A stretch of 64,000 nucleotides of DNA from Haloarcula rara (GCF_029338235.1 NZ_CP119785.1:434001-498000); one strand, 5' to 3'. Positions 17,812 through 26,076 are shown, counted from the stretch's first letter. Notes: a model not told the origin generated them from the letters alone. A program made the numbers and translations.

Positions 17812-18324
17812 CTACGGCAGCGCTTCGACGCCCGCCTCGAGCCACGGCTCGGTGCGGTCGACAGTGACGGTGTCGAACTGGGCCAGCCACGCCTCGTCGC
17901 CACGCTCGAAGGCGTCCAGCGCATCGCCGACCGTGTAGACGTGGTCGCCGTCCGCACAGGGGAAGACGGACTGCAGGCGCTTCTCGTCGTAGATAGCCAG
18001 CGAGACCACGGGGAAGACGACGACCTCGTCGACCTGGTCCATGCCCACGTAGGTGCGCGTGCGGTGCTCGAAGGCCGGCTCCAGCGACGACCCGTTGCGG
18101 TCGGCCCAGTCGGCGAACTCCTCGTAGGTCGCCAGCGCCCCCGAACGGGTGTCCTCGGCCATCGTCCGGATGCGCTGCCACTCGCCGGTCACCATCGACT
18201 CGGTGAAGACGCCGTTTGCCTCCAGTCGGTTGACCCGGTTCAACACCTGCTGCTGAGCGTCGAATGTCCCGTACGTGTCACCGCGAAGATACAGTTCCGC
18301 TCGGAGGTGTGTTTCGTCGGTCAT
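17812..18324 (-). CDS. Conserved haloarchaeal protein, possible HTH type
   Basis: 170 residues, acidic and soluble. The N-terminus (MTDETHLRAELYLRGDTYG) and the conserved-looking EWQRIRTMAEDTR give the impression of a small haloarchaeal family sometimes annotated as HTH domain, but I cannot point to a convincing helix-turn-helix. It lies 88 bases upstream of the isomerase gene on the same strand, with a promoter-like stretch in between, so it is either the first gene of that unit or a separately transcribed neighbour and possible regulator. Confidence 0.55.
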   Translation of the reverse strand: MTDETHLRAELYLRGDTYGTFDAQQQVLNRVNRLEANGVFTESMVTGEWQRIRTMAEDTRSGALATYEEFADWADRNGSSLEPAFEHRTRTYVGMDQVDEVVVFPVVSLAIYDEKRLQSVFPCADGDHVYTVGDALDAFERGDEAWLAQFDTVTVDRTEPWLEAGVEALP

Positions 18325-18956
18325 CGGTTATCTCGTCTGGGATATCTGTCGAGTATAACTAAACTCTTTCCCAGCGACAATAGTTGACATACGTATATTT
18401 GCCCACAAAGGTAATACGACAAAACAAGTTTTTGAGACCCTCTAAACACGTTTCTGTGAAAGAATTGTTGGTTGGATTTGACTTAGAATCTATAACTTAA
18501 TTTTTGCGCTGGTCGATTCAATGTTCGTCTATCGTCGAATATCGAGCAGTGATTACTGGACGGTCCTGTCGGTCATCATCTCGAAACGATAGTTCCTACG
18601 TGAGAAATATTTCCGCATCGTTCGACTGTTCGAGAACGCGTCGCCCGCTCGCTACAACGGAGGATAAACACGCTGCTCGCGGGTCGCTTTGCTCGCGCGA
18701 CCTCGCTGCTCGCGGATGAAACCGCTCGCCGGTTCAATCGTTTCGCGGGTCGCTTCGCTCGCGGTTACACCGCTCGCCATCGAGGCACTTCGTGCCCCCC
18801 ACTCTCGACTAAACATTCGAGGTCGCTACGCGACCGCTCTGCGCGCGGCTCACTACGTTCACCGCACGCAACAACGTGGTTCTCGCTACGTCGTCGGGCG
18901 GCTTCGCCGCCCGACTGCCCGAGGGACCGCTGGTCCCTCGCTGCTCGAACCACGCT
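18325..18956. other. Gene-free region: AT-rich stretch followed by a hairpin-rich tract
   Basis: From about 18350 to 18620 the base composition is clearly lower in GC than the surroundings, and no convincing protein reads on either strand. From 18660 to 18956 the sequence is a run of short palindromes: GGTCGCTACGCGACC (18821-18835), TCGGGCGGCTTCGCCGCCCGA (18894-18914, written in full 21 bases apart from its last pair) and a GAGGGACC/GGTCCCTC stem near 18921-18938. The first part could be decayed imported DNA; the second belongs with the 3'-end hairpin arrays noted elsewhere in the window. Confidence 0.5.
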
Positions 18957-19076
18957 AGTCATCCGCTGCCCGGATAACTGACTACTCGCGGATGAAACCG
19001 CTCGAACTGTCAGTCATCCGCTGCCCGGATAACTGACTACTCGCGGATGAAACCGCTCGAACTGTCAGTCATCCGC
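18957..19076. repeat. 55-bp tandem repeat containing the end of metE
   Basis: Two full copies begin at 18957 and 19012 and a third, partial one at 19067. Each copy carries the complement of the last codons and stop of the methionine synthase gene (GCGGATGACTGA on the minus strand). Within a unit TCATCCGC and GCGGATGA pair, as do ATCCG and CGGAT. The real stop lies at 19065-19067, so the gene tail has been copied twice downstream. Confidence 0.85.
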
Positions 19077-20141
19077 GCTCGCTTCCGCACCACTGTCCGC
19101 GACGACTTCGATTTCGCCGGCGTCGAGCTCCTGTTCGACCTCGCGGGCGGCCTGCACCATGTTCTCCATCTTGCCGCGAGCGATCTCGCGGGGCAGGAGC
19201 TTCACGCCGCAGTCCGGCGAGACGGTCAGGCGCTCCGGCGGAACGACTTCCAGACCCTTCTTGATATTCTCCTTGATCTCCTCGACGGACTCGACCTCCG
19301 CGGTGTGGGCGTCCAGCACGCCCATGGCGAAGTCCTTGGTGAACTCGTGGTCTTTGAACACGTCGAGCTGTTCGTAGTTGCCGTTGGCCAGTTCCAGGTC
19401 GTACTCGTGGACCGGGTAGTCCAGAATCTCGGGGTAAATACGGGAGTAGTCGCCGTAGCAGACGTGCAGGCCCAGGCGCACGTCGTCGGGAATCTCGTCG
19501 ACGATGCGTTCGAGACACTCGCCGACGATGGCGTGGTCGTCCGGCGTCGTCGCGAGGGCGGGCTCGTCTATCTGGATGTAACGGGCGCCCGCTTCGACCA
19601 GCGCCTCTATCTCCTCGTTGACGAGGTCGGCCAGTTCGTAGGCCAGCTGCTCCTCGCTGTCGTAGACCTCGTTGAACGACCAGTTCGCGAGCGTGTACGG
19701 CCCCGTGATGGGAACCTTGACGGGCCGTTCGGCGACCTCGTCGGTGAACTCGAACTCCTCGACGAGCCACTGCTCGCCGTACTCGACCTCGTCGGCGACG
19801 GAGGGCTTGTCGAAGTAGTTGTGGCCCCACACCTTCACGCGGCCGTTGAACTCGTAGCCGTCGATGCGGTGGGCGAAGTACTCGACCATCTCGTTGCGGC
19901 GCATCTCGCCGTCACAGACGACGTCGATGCCACAGCGCTCGTGCTCGTGAGTGATGAGCCGCGAGGCGTCGTCTTTCGACTCTTCCCACTCCTCCTCGCC
20001 GAAGTCGGCCGTCTCGTCCTCGAACAGCTCGCGGGCGCGGTCGTGCCACTTGGGCTTTGGGTAGGAGCCGACGACGGTCGTCAGCAGGAAGTGCTCGTTC
20101 TCGTGGTCCTCCGGTCGGAACTGCTCTCGTGGTCCTGTCAT
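19065..20141 (-). CDS. metE: Methionine synthase, MetE catalytic-domain type
   Basis: Transfers a methyl group to homocysteine to form methionine. The 358 residues correspond to the zinc-bearing C-terminal half of cobalamin-independent MetE. The zinc ligands are in place: His and Cys in GLHVCYGDY (~216), a Glu in EYDLELANGN, and Cys in SPDCGVKLLPRE (~310). The N-terminus has the family start TTVVGSYPKPKW. Archaeal single-domain MetE enzymes often do not use methyl-folate directly, so the methyl donor is open. ATGA overlap with the upstream partner gene indicates one operon. Confidence 0.88.
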   Translation of the reverse strand: MTGPREQFRPEDHENEHFLLTTVVGSYPKPKWHDRARELFEDETADFGEEEWEESKDDASRLITHEHERCGIDVVCDGEMRRNEMVEYFAHRIDGYEFNGRVKVWGHNYFDKPSVADEVEYGEQWLVEEFEFTDEVAERPVKVPITGPYTLANWSFNEVYDSEEQLAYELADLVNEEIEALVEAGARYIQIDEPALATTPDDHAIVGECLERIVDEIPDDVRLGLHVCYGDYSRIYPEILDYPVHEYDLELANGNYEQLDVFKDHEFTKDFAMGVLDAHTAEVESVEEIKENIKKGLEVVPPERLTVSPDCGVKLLPREIARGKMENMVQAAREVEQELDAGEIEVVADSGAEASADD

Positions 20142-21139
20142 TGGTCTGCCTCCGTAGCCTCCAGTGCTGCCGCGTTCGCGAGGGACTGAATCTTGTCCTC
20201 GAACTTGTTAACCGGCAGGTAGAAAGTCTCGGTGTTCGTGGTCGCGTAGACGGTGTCGTAGGCGGTGTTGGTCTGCTGTTCGAACCAGTCGACGCGGTCC
20301 CGAATCGTCTCGGGCGACTCGACGCGGGTGTTCTGTCCGTCTACCACGCCCAGCGCGACGGCGTCCTTGGTGCCGTACTCCTGGACGTTGTAGACGTTCT
20401 TCTCGTGGTCAGAGACGAGGTCGAAGCCGATGGCGTCGACGTCGGCGTCCATCAGATGCGCGTAGGTCTTCTCCTCGATCGGGCCCCAGTAGGTGTGGGT
20501 GACGACCTCGGCGTCGACGGCGTTCGCGACGGCGTCGATGGCCTCGCTAGCGCGCTCGTCCGCGCCGTCCTCGGGCGGGCTCTCGACGAGCGACGGCTCA
20601 AGCAGGAACAGCGTCTCGACGTCGGGGAACTGCTCGACCTCGCCGACGAGGAAGTCAGCGACGGCGTCGAGGAACGCGGCCTCGTCGCCGTAGTGCTCGT
20701 CGGTCGCCAGGTCCGCGAGCGAGTACGGTCCGGGGAGGACGGCCTGCAGGCCCGAGTCGACCAGCTCGGCGGCGGCGTCGAGCTCCGCGGCGACGTCGCC
20801 GTCGGCGGTCAGGTCGTCCGTGACAACCGGCTCTCGGTAGAAGTTGTTGTTGTCGTAGTAGCGGACGATGCCGCGGGTCTCGACGCTGTCGTGGACCGCC
20901 AGCGGGTGCGCGAGCATGTCGTCCCAGCGCAGCTGCCCCTCGCTGATGCGGTCGAGACCGGCGTCGCTCTGGAGGGAGACGACCTCATCGCGGGCGCGCT
21001 CGTAGGCGTCGGTAATCTCGTCGCCCTCGTCGCCGCTGATTAGGTCCGTCTTCTGGTGTCCTTTCAGGTCGGACAGCTCGTCCTTGGCCCAGTCCGGTAA
21101 CGGAAACAGGCCGGGTGTCGTCGCAACAATTTCTGGCAT
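20138..21139 (-). CDS. MetE-like partner protein without the zinc site
   Basis: 333 residues of the same TIM-barrel family, starting MPEIVATTPGLFPLPDW. At the place of the zinc His-x-Cys it has THTYWGPI, so Cys is replaced by Tyr, and the C-terminal region (VVDGQNTRVESPETI, then YATTNTETFYLP) lacks the last zinc cysteine. It resembles the N-terminal half of full-length MetE, which binds substrate or holds the structure, so with the downstream gene it may form a split MetE. It is the first gene of the operon. The short AT-rich leader at 21140-21190 probably holds the promoter. Confidence 0.8.
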   Translation of the reverse strand: MPEIVATTPGLFPLPDWAKDELSDLKGHQKTDLISGDEGDEITDAYERARDEVVSLQSDAGLDRISEGQLRWDDMLAHPLAVHDSVETRGIVRYYDNNNFYREPVVTDDLTADGDVAAELDAAAELVDSGLQAVLPGPYSLADLATDEHYGDEAAFLDAVADFLVGEVEQFPDVETLFLLEPSLVESPPEDGADERASEAIDAVANAVDAEVVTHTYWGPIEEKTYAHLMDADVDAIGFDLVSDHEKNVYNVQEYGTKDAVALGVVDGQNTRVESPETIRDRVDWFEQQTNTAYDTVYATTNTETFYLPVNKFEDKIQSLANAAALEATEADQ

Positions 21140-21201
21140 TAGACGAGGCTATGAAATGACGAGCTTTAATATTTCCTATTCCAGAAAATGCCCTCTAGTA
21201 A

Positions 21202-21813
21202 TTATAATTCGGAGAACCGCAGGACGACGAGCTCCTCGTAGGGGTGTTTCTCGTTAGCAAGCACCTCGCTTTGGAACCCCCTCTTGCGAGCGTATGCCCG
21301 GACAGCGTCGGGGCCTGTGAGACTACTGACGAGCAGCAGTGCCTCGCCGCCAGGTGCGAGCACCCGACCCACAGATTCCAGGAAGGGGTCGACGAGCCGG
21401 CGGCCGTCCTCGCCGCCCGACAGCGCGTGTTCCATCCAGTCGTCCCACTCCGCGTCCTCGGGCGTCGGCAGGTAGGGCGGATTGAACGAGACGAGGTCGA
21501 AACTGTCCGCGCGAAACGGCGCGACGAGGTCGCCGCGGACGACCCGAACGCCGTTCTCGGCCGCCTCGCGGCAGGCCAGCGGGCTGAGGTCGACGCCGAC
21601 TGCCTCGGCACCTGCCTCGGCCAGCGTCGCGGCGACGTAGCCCGACCCGGTTCCCACGTCGAGTACTCGGTCGCCCGACGTGACCCGCTCGGCGGCCGCC
21701 CGGGCGAGCAGGTCCGAGTCCGCTGCGGGCTGGTACACCGTCTCGACGCCGCGCTGGTCGGCTAGGGCGGGGCGACCGCTGTCAGTGCCCTCACCGGCAC
21801 TCTCTTCAGTCAT
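21202..21813 (-). CDS. HemK2/Mtq2-type methyltransferase
   Basis: 203 residues with a SAM-binding Rossmann fold. VLDVGTGSGYVAATLAEAGA is motif I (~47) and FNPPYLPT the NPPY motif for planar amide nitrogen (~109). The small archaeal/eukaryotic HemK2 type methylates glutamine in the release factor aRF1 and possibly other proteins, and the substrate here is inferred from family membership. It overlaps the ksgA stop by 8 bases and ends the L21e-rpoF-DUF655-ksgA group, the usual archaeal order. Confidence 0.85.
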   Translation of the reverse strand: MTEESAGEGTDSGRPALADQRGVETVYQPAADSDLLARAAAERVTSGDRVLDVGTGSGYVAATLAEAGAEAVGVDLSPLACREAAENGVRVVRGDLVAPFRADSFDLVSFNPPYLPTPEDAEWDDWMEHALSGGEDGRRLVDPFLESVGRVLAPGGEALLLVSSLTGPDAVRAYARKRGFQSEVLANEKHPYEELVVLRFSEL

Positions 21814-22657
21814 CGTCGTCGGGCTCGCCGACCTCGTAGGAAAGCGTCGCCAGGCCAGCGAAGTCGGCCGGTGTGAGTTTGCCCGCGCGGGCACTCATGA
21901 GCGCCTCGTCGGCCGCGTCGACGACGGCGTCGGGGTCGGAGAGTCCGGAGATATGGGCCGTGTTTCGGACCGCGTTGCGCATCGTCTTCCGACGCTGTGT
22001 GAACACCGCCTTCAGGAAGTCCATGAAAAAGTCGTCGCTCGGAACCGAGTAGTCCGGCTCGCGTGGCGTCGTCCGGACGAGCGCGCTCGTGACGCGGGGC
22101 TGTGGGTCGAACGCCTGCTTCGGCACGGTCTCGACGATTTCGGCGTCGGCGTAGTGACCCGCCGTCACCGACAGCCGGCCGTAGTCGTCGGTTGCGGGCT
22201 CGGCGATCATCCGCTCGGCGAACTCCTGCTGGAACATGAGAACCATCGGCTTCCCCTCGGGGAGCAGGCGGAACGCGATTTCGGAGGACGCGCCGTAGGG
22301 GAGATTCGAGACACTGGCGGTAAACTTCGGCAGATCGACGTCGAGTGCGTCGCCCTCGAGAACGGTCAGCCGGTCTGCCGCGATGGCGTCTGCGAACTCC
22401 TGGCGCAGGTGCGCCGCGAAGTCCGGGTCGCGCTCGACGACGGTCACCCGGTCGGCCACCGCGAGCAGTCGGTCCGTCAGTGCCCCCGGCCCGCCGCCGA
22501 TTTCGAGGACGTGCGAGCGGTCCATCTCCTCGGCGTAGGTCGGAATTCGGTCCAGCACGCGGTCGTCGACCAGGAAGTGCTGGTCCTGTCGCGTGTCGGC
22601 CCGCTTGCCCGCCCGCCGGACCAGCGCGTCCGGGTCGCGGTTCCCATACTCGGTCAT
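21806..22657 (-). CDS. ksgA: 16S rRNA dimethyladenosine transferase
   Basis: KsgA/Dim1 dimethylates two adjacent adenines near the 3' end of 16S rRNA during late small-subunit assembly. 283 residues. QDQHFLVDDRVLDRI (~21) precedes the SAM motif VLEIGGGPGALTDRLL (~50), and the catalytic NLPY is seen in VSNLPYGASSEIAFRLL (~115). The C-terminal helical domain ends with a conserved-looking FAGLATLSYE stretch. It sits in a tight same-strand cluster of translation and transcription genes. Confidence 0.95.
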   Translation of the reverse strand: MTEYGNRDPDALVRRAGKRADTRQDQHFLVDDRVLDRIPTYAEEMDRSHVLEIGGGPGALTDRLLAVADRVTVVERDPDFAAHLRQEFADAIAADRLTVLEGDALDVDLPKFTASVSNLPYGASSEIAFRLLPEGKPMVLMFQQEFAERMIAEPATDDYGRLSVTAGHYADAEIVETVPKQAFDPQPRVTSALVRTTPREPDYSVPSDDFFMDFLKAVFTQRRKTMRNAVRNTAHISGLSDPDAVVDAADEALMSARAGKLTPADFAGLATLSYEVGEPDDDD

Positions 22658-22721
22658 TACCGTCCGTAGACGGTCGGTGAGTGAAAAAGGCCGCTACTCG
22701 CGCGTGGGGTCGGGAGGACTA

Positions 22722-22873
22722 CTCGCCCTGTTCTGCGGTTCGCTACCGCTCACCGCTTCACCACGAGGATGGGTGACCGAAGGGAACCCATCCTCGCCCT
22801 GTTCCACGGCTCCCTACAGTCGCCGTTCCACTTCGAGGGTGAGTTCGCTACGCTCACTCACCCTCGCCCTGTT
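22722..22873. repeat. 70-bp tandem repeat with changing hairpins, overlapping the DUF655 gene end
   Basis: CTCGCCCTGTTC occurs at 22722, 22792 and 22862, spaced 70 bases apart. The last copy is coding: it is the complement of GAACAGGGCGAG, codons EQGE at the end of the DUF655 protein. Each spacer ends in a hairpin, GAGGATGGGT...ACCCATCCTC in the first unit and GAGGGTGAGT...ACTCACCCTC in the second: the position is the same but the stem sequence differs. Confidence 0.8.
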
Positions 22874-23429
22874 CACTGCGCCGCACGAAAATCCGATACT
22901 TCAGGTCGTCGTCCCGCAGTTCCTCCTGGATACGCTCGACGAGTACCTCCCTTGGGTTGTGGAGCCCGCTGACGCGCTCTTCGAGGTCTTCGAAGCTCTC
23001 GAAGGGCTTGCGCTTGCGCTCGTCGAGGATAGTGTTGCGCAGCTTCTTCCCGATACCCGGCAGCAGGTTCAGCTGGTGGAGCCGCAGCGTGATGGGCTGG
23101 GCGTCGTTATAGAAGTCGACAAACCGCCGTTCGTCGGCGTCGACGATCTCCTCGACGGCGTACTCCAGTTCCTGTCGGGCGCCGCTTGGCAGGTCCTCGA
23201 AGTCGACCTCCGTCAACCGACCGAACGCCGTCAGGTCGATGCGGTCGCCGAAGGCGATGTCGTCATCCTCGTCGAGCGAGAGCTCGTAGATGTGGAACTC
23301 GTCGACCCCGAGGGCGTACGCGAGCGGCTCTTTCTGGTGCTGGGGGCGGTCGTCGTCGCTCCGGCCGTGCGGAAGCACGTCGAGCACTGCCGCCACCAGA
23401 TCCTCACCACCGCTCTCGGTGCTGCTCAT
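22854..23429 (-). CDS. DUF655 nucleic-acid-binding protein
   Basis: 191 residues, archaeal DUF655 family with a predicted OB-fold N-terminal part (EPLAYALGVDEFHIYELSLD, ~35) and a helix-hairpin-helix-like segment (LHQLNLLPGIGKKLRNTILDE, ~122-142). Its biochemical role is not established; conserved linkage with rpl21e, rpoF and ksgA suggests a part in ribosome or RNA handling. The start MSSTESGGED at 23429 is preferred over an in-frame upstream one whose extra residues look non-coding. The C-terminal codons are repeated in the downstream hairpin array. Confidence 0.85.
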   Translation of the reverse strand: MSSTESGGEDLVAAVLDVLPHGRSDDDRPQHQKEPLAYALGVDEFHIYELSLDEDDDIAFGDRIDLTAFGRLTEVDFEDLPSGARQELEYAVEEIVDADERRFVDFYNDAQPITLRLHQLNLLPGIGKKLRNTILDERKRKPFESFEDLEERVSGLHNPREVLVERIQEELRDDDLKYRIFVRRSEQGEGE

Positions 23430-23572
23430 GGGCAACTGTATGACGAGAGTACACTTAATGCATTGGATGACCGCAGGGCAGACCGGTGACACCGGGACCG
23501 ACGGCTCCACCGGCTACTTCATCGAGAAGTGTTTGGCACCGGTCGGTGCCGAAAAGCGACACGGAGAGAGAA

Positions 23573-23929
23573 TTACGCGTACTGCTTGACGACGGCGAGG
23601 ATGTCGTCGAGTTCCTCGCCCGACAGCGAGTACCGCTCCTGGGCGTAGATGGCGCGCAACTCGTCGCGGTCGAGCGGGCGCAGGTTCGCAATCTTGTAGG
23701 CGGTCGCCTCGTCGACCTTCTCCAGTTCCTGGAGCTGGTCGACGAACTCCAGGGACTCCTCGGGGTCCAGCATCGCGAAGTGGTTGACGTGCTCGATGGA
23801 GCGTTTCAGCTCGTAGCGCATCTCGCGGTCCTCGTCGGCCGCTCGCTCCATCTCCAGGTCAGCCAGTATCTCCTTGGTCTCGGCGGTCGTGAGATACTCC
23901 TCGGAGACCTTCTCCTTGAATATCGTCAT
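23573..23929 (-). CDS. rpoF: RNA polymerase subunit Rpb4 (RpoF)
   Basis: 118 residues. Archaeal Rpb4 pairs with Rpb7 (RpoE) to form the stalk of RNA polymerase, which helps open complex formation and binds nascent RNA. The N-terminal MTIFKEKVSEEYLTTAETK and the HRDC-like C-terminal ANLRPLDRDELRAIYAQER are characteristic. It follows rpl21e by 3 bases, the standard archaeal arrangement. A 143-base gap separates it from the DUF655 gene. Confidence 0.93.
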   Translation of the reverse strand: MTIFKEKVSEEYLTTAETKEILADLEMERAADEDREMRYELKRSIEHVNHFAMLDPEESLEFVDQLQELEKVDEATAYKIANLRPLDRDELRAIYAQERYSLSGEELDDILAVVKQYA

Positions 23930-23932
23930 CGC

Positions 23933-24226
23933 TCAGTTCTCTTGGCGGCGCATGTGGGCCGGCTTCACGATGACCGTCTTGGTTTTGCCACCGTCGACAA
24001 TCTCGACCTTGTAGGCCGTCCCCTGCTCGCCGATGACGGTACCGGTCTGGCCGTCAAAGCGCGGGTGGAACCGGCCTTCGGGGACCGAGGGGTCGATTTT
24101 CAGGTGGACCTTCTCGTCGGCCTCGTACTGCTCGACGGCGCGCTGGGGCGGCGAGGTACCGCGGTCGCGGGGCTTGTTCTTCAGTTTGTTTCGTGTTCCT
24201 TCGAGGGGGCCGTTTGAACTAGGCAT
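23933..24226 (-). CDS. rpl21e: Ribosomal protein L21e
   Basis: Large-subunit ribosomal protein of 97 residues. It has the L21e core [19 protein letters not shown] and the basic N-terminus [19 protein letters not shown], rich in RNA-contacting residues. A minus-strand TATA-like TTTATATGG at about 24252-24260 lies ~30 bases upstream and probably drives L21e and rpoF together. Confidence 0.95.
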   Translation of the reverse strand: MPSSNGPLEGTRNKLKNKPRDRGTSPPQRAVEQYEADEKVHLKIDPSVPEGRFHPRFDGQTGTVIGEQGTAYKVEIVDGGKTKTVIVKPAHMRRQEN

Positions 24227-24400
24227 TCTTGCTCATCGGTTATCCACTCGTCCATATAAAACGTGCGTTCCGGGTCCGCCAGCCGAGAAACGGAGTGTTC
24301 ACCGAATGGCATGGGCTGCGGGACTGGGCCCCAGCCGTCGAACACAGTATCGACGTGCTGGGAAACGTATCCAGCCTCCTGAACCCAGCACCTGAGGAGC

Positions 24401-24415
24401 AAAATATAAAAATTA
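24401..24415 (+). promoter_or_regulatory. TATA-like box of the 24437 membrane protein gene
   Basis: AAAATATAAAAATTA sits 22-36 bases before the ATG at 24437, in a locally AT-rich stretch. Confidence 0.5.
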
Positions 24416-24436
24416 TATCAGTCAATATGCGCATCG

Positions 24437-24835
24437 ATGCCCAGTGAACGAGCTGCCAAATGGGCCCAATGGGCACCATATGCCGTTATTTGCGGCTCGC
24501 TTGTGGTCGGTATCTCTGCGACCATCATTAGCACCAACGTGACACACCCATTGATTAACTCCACGTCTGGGTACCTGCTGTCTGCGGTTGGTGCCTCTGT
24601 GTACTCACTCACCATGTTGTACACACATGGATTTATGCTACTGTACCCGGACGAAGCCGTCGAACACGAAATAGACCCCCCGACTCCAGGGTTCGGCACT
24701 GGCCCGCGTAGCGGCACTCCCGAGACGGCAGGCGAAGCAAAGGAAAGCGGAGTAGTGATGATGGTACTGTTCAGTCTGACACTACTGGGCGGTATCGTCG
24801 CGACAGGAGTACTGACACTCAAGCTGCTATCGTGA
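24437..24835 (+). CDS. Small membrane protein of unknown function
   Basis: 132 residues with three hydrophobic segments at about 13-31 (PYAVICGSLVVGISATI), 43-70 and 108-130 (VVMMVLFSLTLLGGIVATGV). A polar, proline-rich loop (EHEIDPPTPGFGTGPRSG) lies between the last two. Base composition and codon choice are less GC-biased than in neighbouring genes, so it may be a recent arrival. It faces ef1b with 38 bases between stops. No function can be proposed. Confidence 0.65.
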   Translation: MPSERAAKWAQWAPYAVICGSLVVGISATIISTNVTHPLINSTSGYLLSAVGASVYSLTMLYTHGFMLLYPDEAVEHEIDPPTPGFGTGPRSGTPETAGEAKESGVVMMVLFSLTLLGGIVATGVLTLKLLS

Positions 24836-24873
24836 TGTCCCTGTCTGTACCGCTCGGACTCCAGTACGCCGTA

Positions 24874-25140
24874 TTAGAGTCGGCCGACAGTGTCGACGTC
24901 GACAGATTCGACGCCGTCGACGTCGGCGAAGGCGTCCTCGACGGCGTCGGTGCCGCCGGCCTCGTCGGGGATGATGACCGTCGGGAACAGCGCGACCAGG
25001 CCGAAGGCCACGTCGTCACGCTCGAATCCCTTGATTTTCGCTCCTTCGGGAAGTGCACCTTCGAGACGCTCCTGGAGCGCGTCGAGGTCAACTTCCGGGC
25101 TCTGCGGCATGATCTTGATCTTGGCTGCTACTTTTCCCAT
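24874..25140 (-). CDS. ef1b: Translation elongation factor 1-beta
   Basis: 88 residues, the archaeal aEF1B nucleotide exchange factor that recycles EF-1 alpha from GDP to GTP form. The family start [19 protein letters not shown] and the ferredoxin-like fold pattern ([21 protein letters not shown]) are clear. It follows the zinc-finger gene by two bases, a conserved haloarchaeal pair. Confidence 0.93.
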   Translation of the reverse strand: MGKVAAKIKIMPQSPEVDLDALQERLEGALPEGAKIKGFERDDVAFGLVALFPTVIIPDEAGGTDAVEDAFADVDGVESVDVDTVGRL

Positions 25141-25142
25141 TG

Positions 25143-25322
25143 TTATGGTCCCGTGAATCCGCAGTCGGGGCACTTGTAGAGGTTGCTCTGCTTGCGACAC
25201 TTCGAACAGCGGTAAATCTGCTGTCCGCAGTCCGGACACTTGAACGCGGCCGCGTTCGTCGTGGCGATGTTGATGCCACACGAGACGCATTTCTGCGCTC
25301 GCTTCTGCTGGCTCTCGCTCAT
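25143..25322 (-). CDS. Small two-zinc-finger protein (HVO_2753 family)
   Basis: 59 residues with four CxxC motifs: CVSCG, CPDCG, CSKCR and CPDCG. They make two zinc-binding sites. This matches the short haloarchaeal zinc-finger proteins studied in Haloferax, where loss affects motility-type or biofilm traits; I take only the family likeness from that. It is encoded upstream of ef1b in the same unit. The in-frame start 20 codons earlier is basic and non-conserved-looking, so [11 protein letters not shown] is chosen. Confidence 0.9.
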   Translation of the reverse strand: MSESQQKRAQKCVSCGINIATTNAAAFKCPDCGQQIYRCSKCRKQSNLYKCPDCGFTGP

Positions 25323-25426
25323 ACCACCCCGTACCCGACCGGCGCTTTTAACGGTTGTCAAACGCCGCCAGCGCCACGTCACACGGTGGCACGACGCATC
25401 GAGGCAGCTCCCGGTGGTCGCTTCCT

Positions 25427-25497
25427 CGCTAGTGCTCGCGGCTCCCTTCGGTCACCGCTCGCCTTGTCCGAGGTCCCTCCCGATGGTCGGGACCTCG
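25427..25497. repeat. Hairpin array after the DUF2391 gene
   Basis: On the minus strand the stop TAG and following CGAGG (CTAGCGAGG) recur 65 bases downstream as CTAGCGAGG. Between them is the hairpin GAGGTCCC/GGGACCTC (about 25480-25497 with its loop) and further short palindromes. This is the same layout as at the ends of the DUF655 and metE genes. Confidence 0.65.
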
Positions 25498-26076
25498 CTA
25501 GCTTCCAGGCAGGATATCGCCCAGCGCCGCCCCGATGGCCATCGGGACAAAGGCGACGGCACAGATACACAGCGATTCCCAGACGAGCGCGGGGTCACTC
25601 GACCACTCCACCAGCCCCCACCCGGTCAGCAGGGCGACCGAGGTACCAAGCGCCGTCAGCGTCACACCCGCCAGCCGCCGGGGGACGACACCGAAGATGC
25701 GGTGGGCGACGCGTACGTCCTGGAAGTCGGCGACATAGAGGATACCCACGACCATCGCGACCGCGGTCGCGACCGTCCCGAGGAAGTAAAGCGGGTGCTG
25801 GGCGATGTGGCGGCCGGCGTCGACAGTGCCGCCCTCGACGGCCATCGGAATGCCAAAGAGCAGCGACCCGAGCACCGCTTCGGCGAAGTCCTCGCGGTCG
25901 AACCCCCAGATGACACGGCCGAAGACGGCCGGGTCGTCGTCCTGTGCGTCGGCGGCGGCCCGCATCGCCTCACGGACCTGCTTGCGTTCTTCGTCGCTGT
26001 CGACGATGTCCGCCAGTTCCTCCAGTTCGTCGAACAGCTCGCCGATGCCCTCCGTCTCGGGTGGCCGCTCGCTCAT
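25498..26076 (-). CDS. DUF2391 family membrane protein
   Basis: 192 residues. The first 65 are soluble and acidic (GIGELFDELEELADIVDSDEE), then come about five hydrophobic segments: GSLLFGIPMAVEG, PLYFLGTVATAVAMVVGILYV, LAGVTLTALGTSVALLTGW, SLCICAVAFVPMAIGAALG and a shorter one. It is of the DUF2391 (TIGR02587-like) integral membrane type found in archaea and cyanobacteria, with unknown role. The start MSERPPETEG at 26076 is favoured. About 290 bases separate it from the divergent tfb gene. Confidence 0.8.
   Translation of the reverse strand: MSERPPETEGIGELFDELEELADIVDSDEERKQVREAMRAAADAQDDDPAVFGRVIWGFDREDFAEAVLGSLLFGIPMAVEGGTVDAGRHIAQHPLYFLGTVATAVAMVVGILYVADFQDVRVAHRIFGVVPRRLAGVTLTALGTSVALLTGWGLVEWSSDPALVWESLCICAVAFVPMAIGAALGDILPGS

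Noticed and set aside
18957..19076. CRISPR-like array
   Set aside because: The 55-base units are directly adjacent with no unique spacers, and they derive from the metE end. No cas gene is near.
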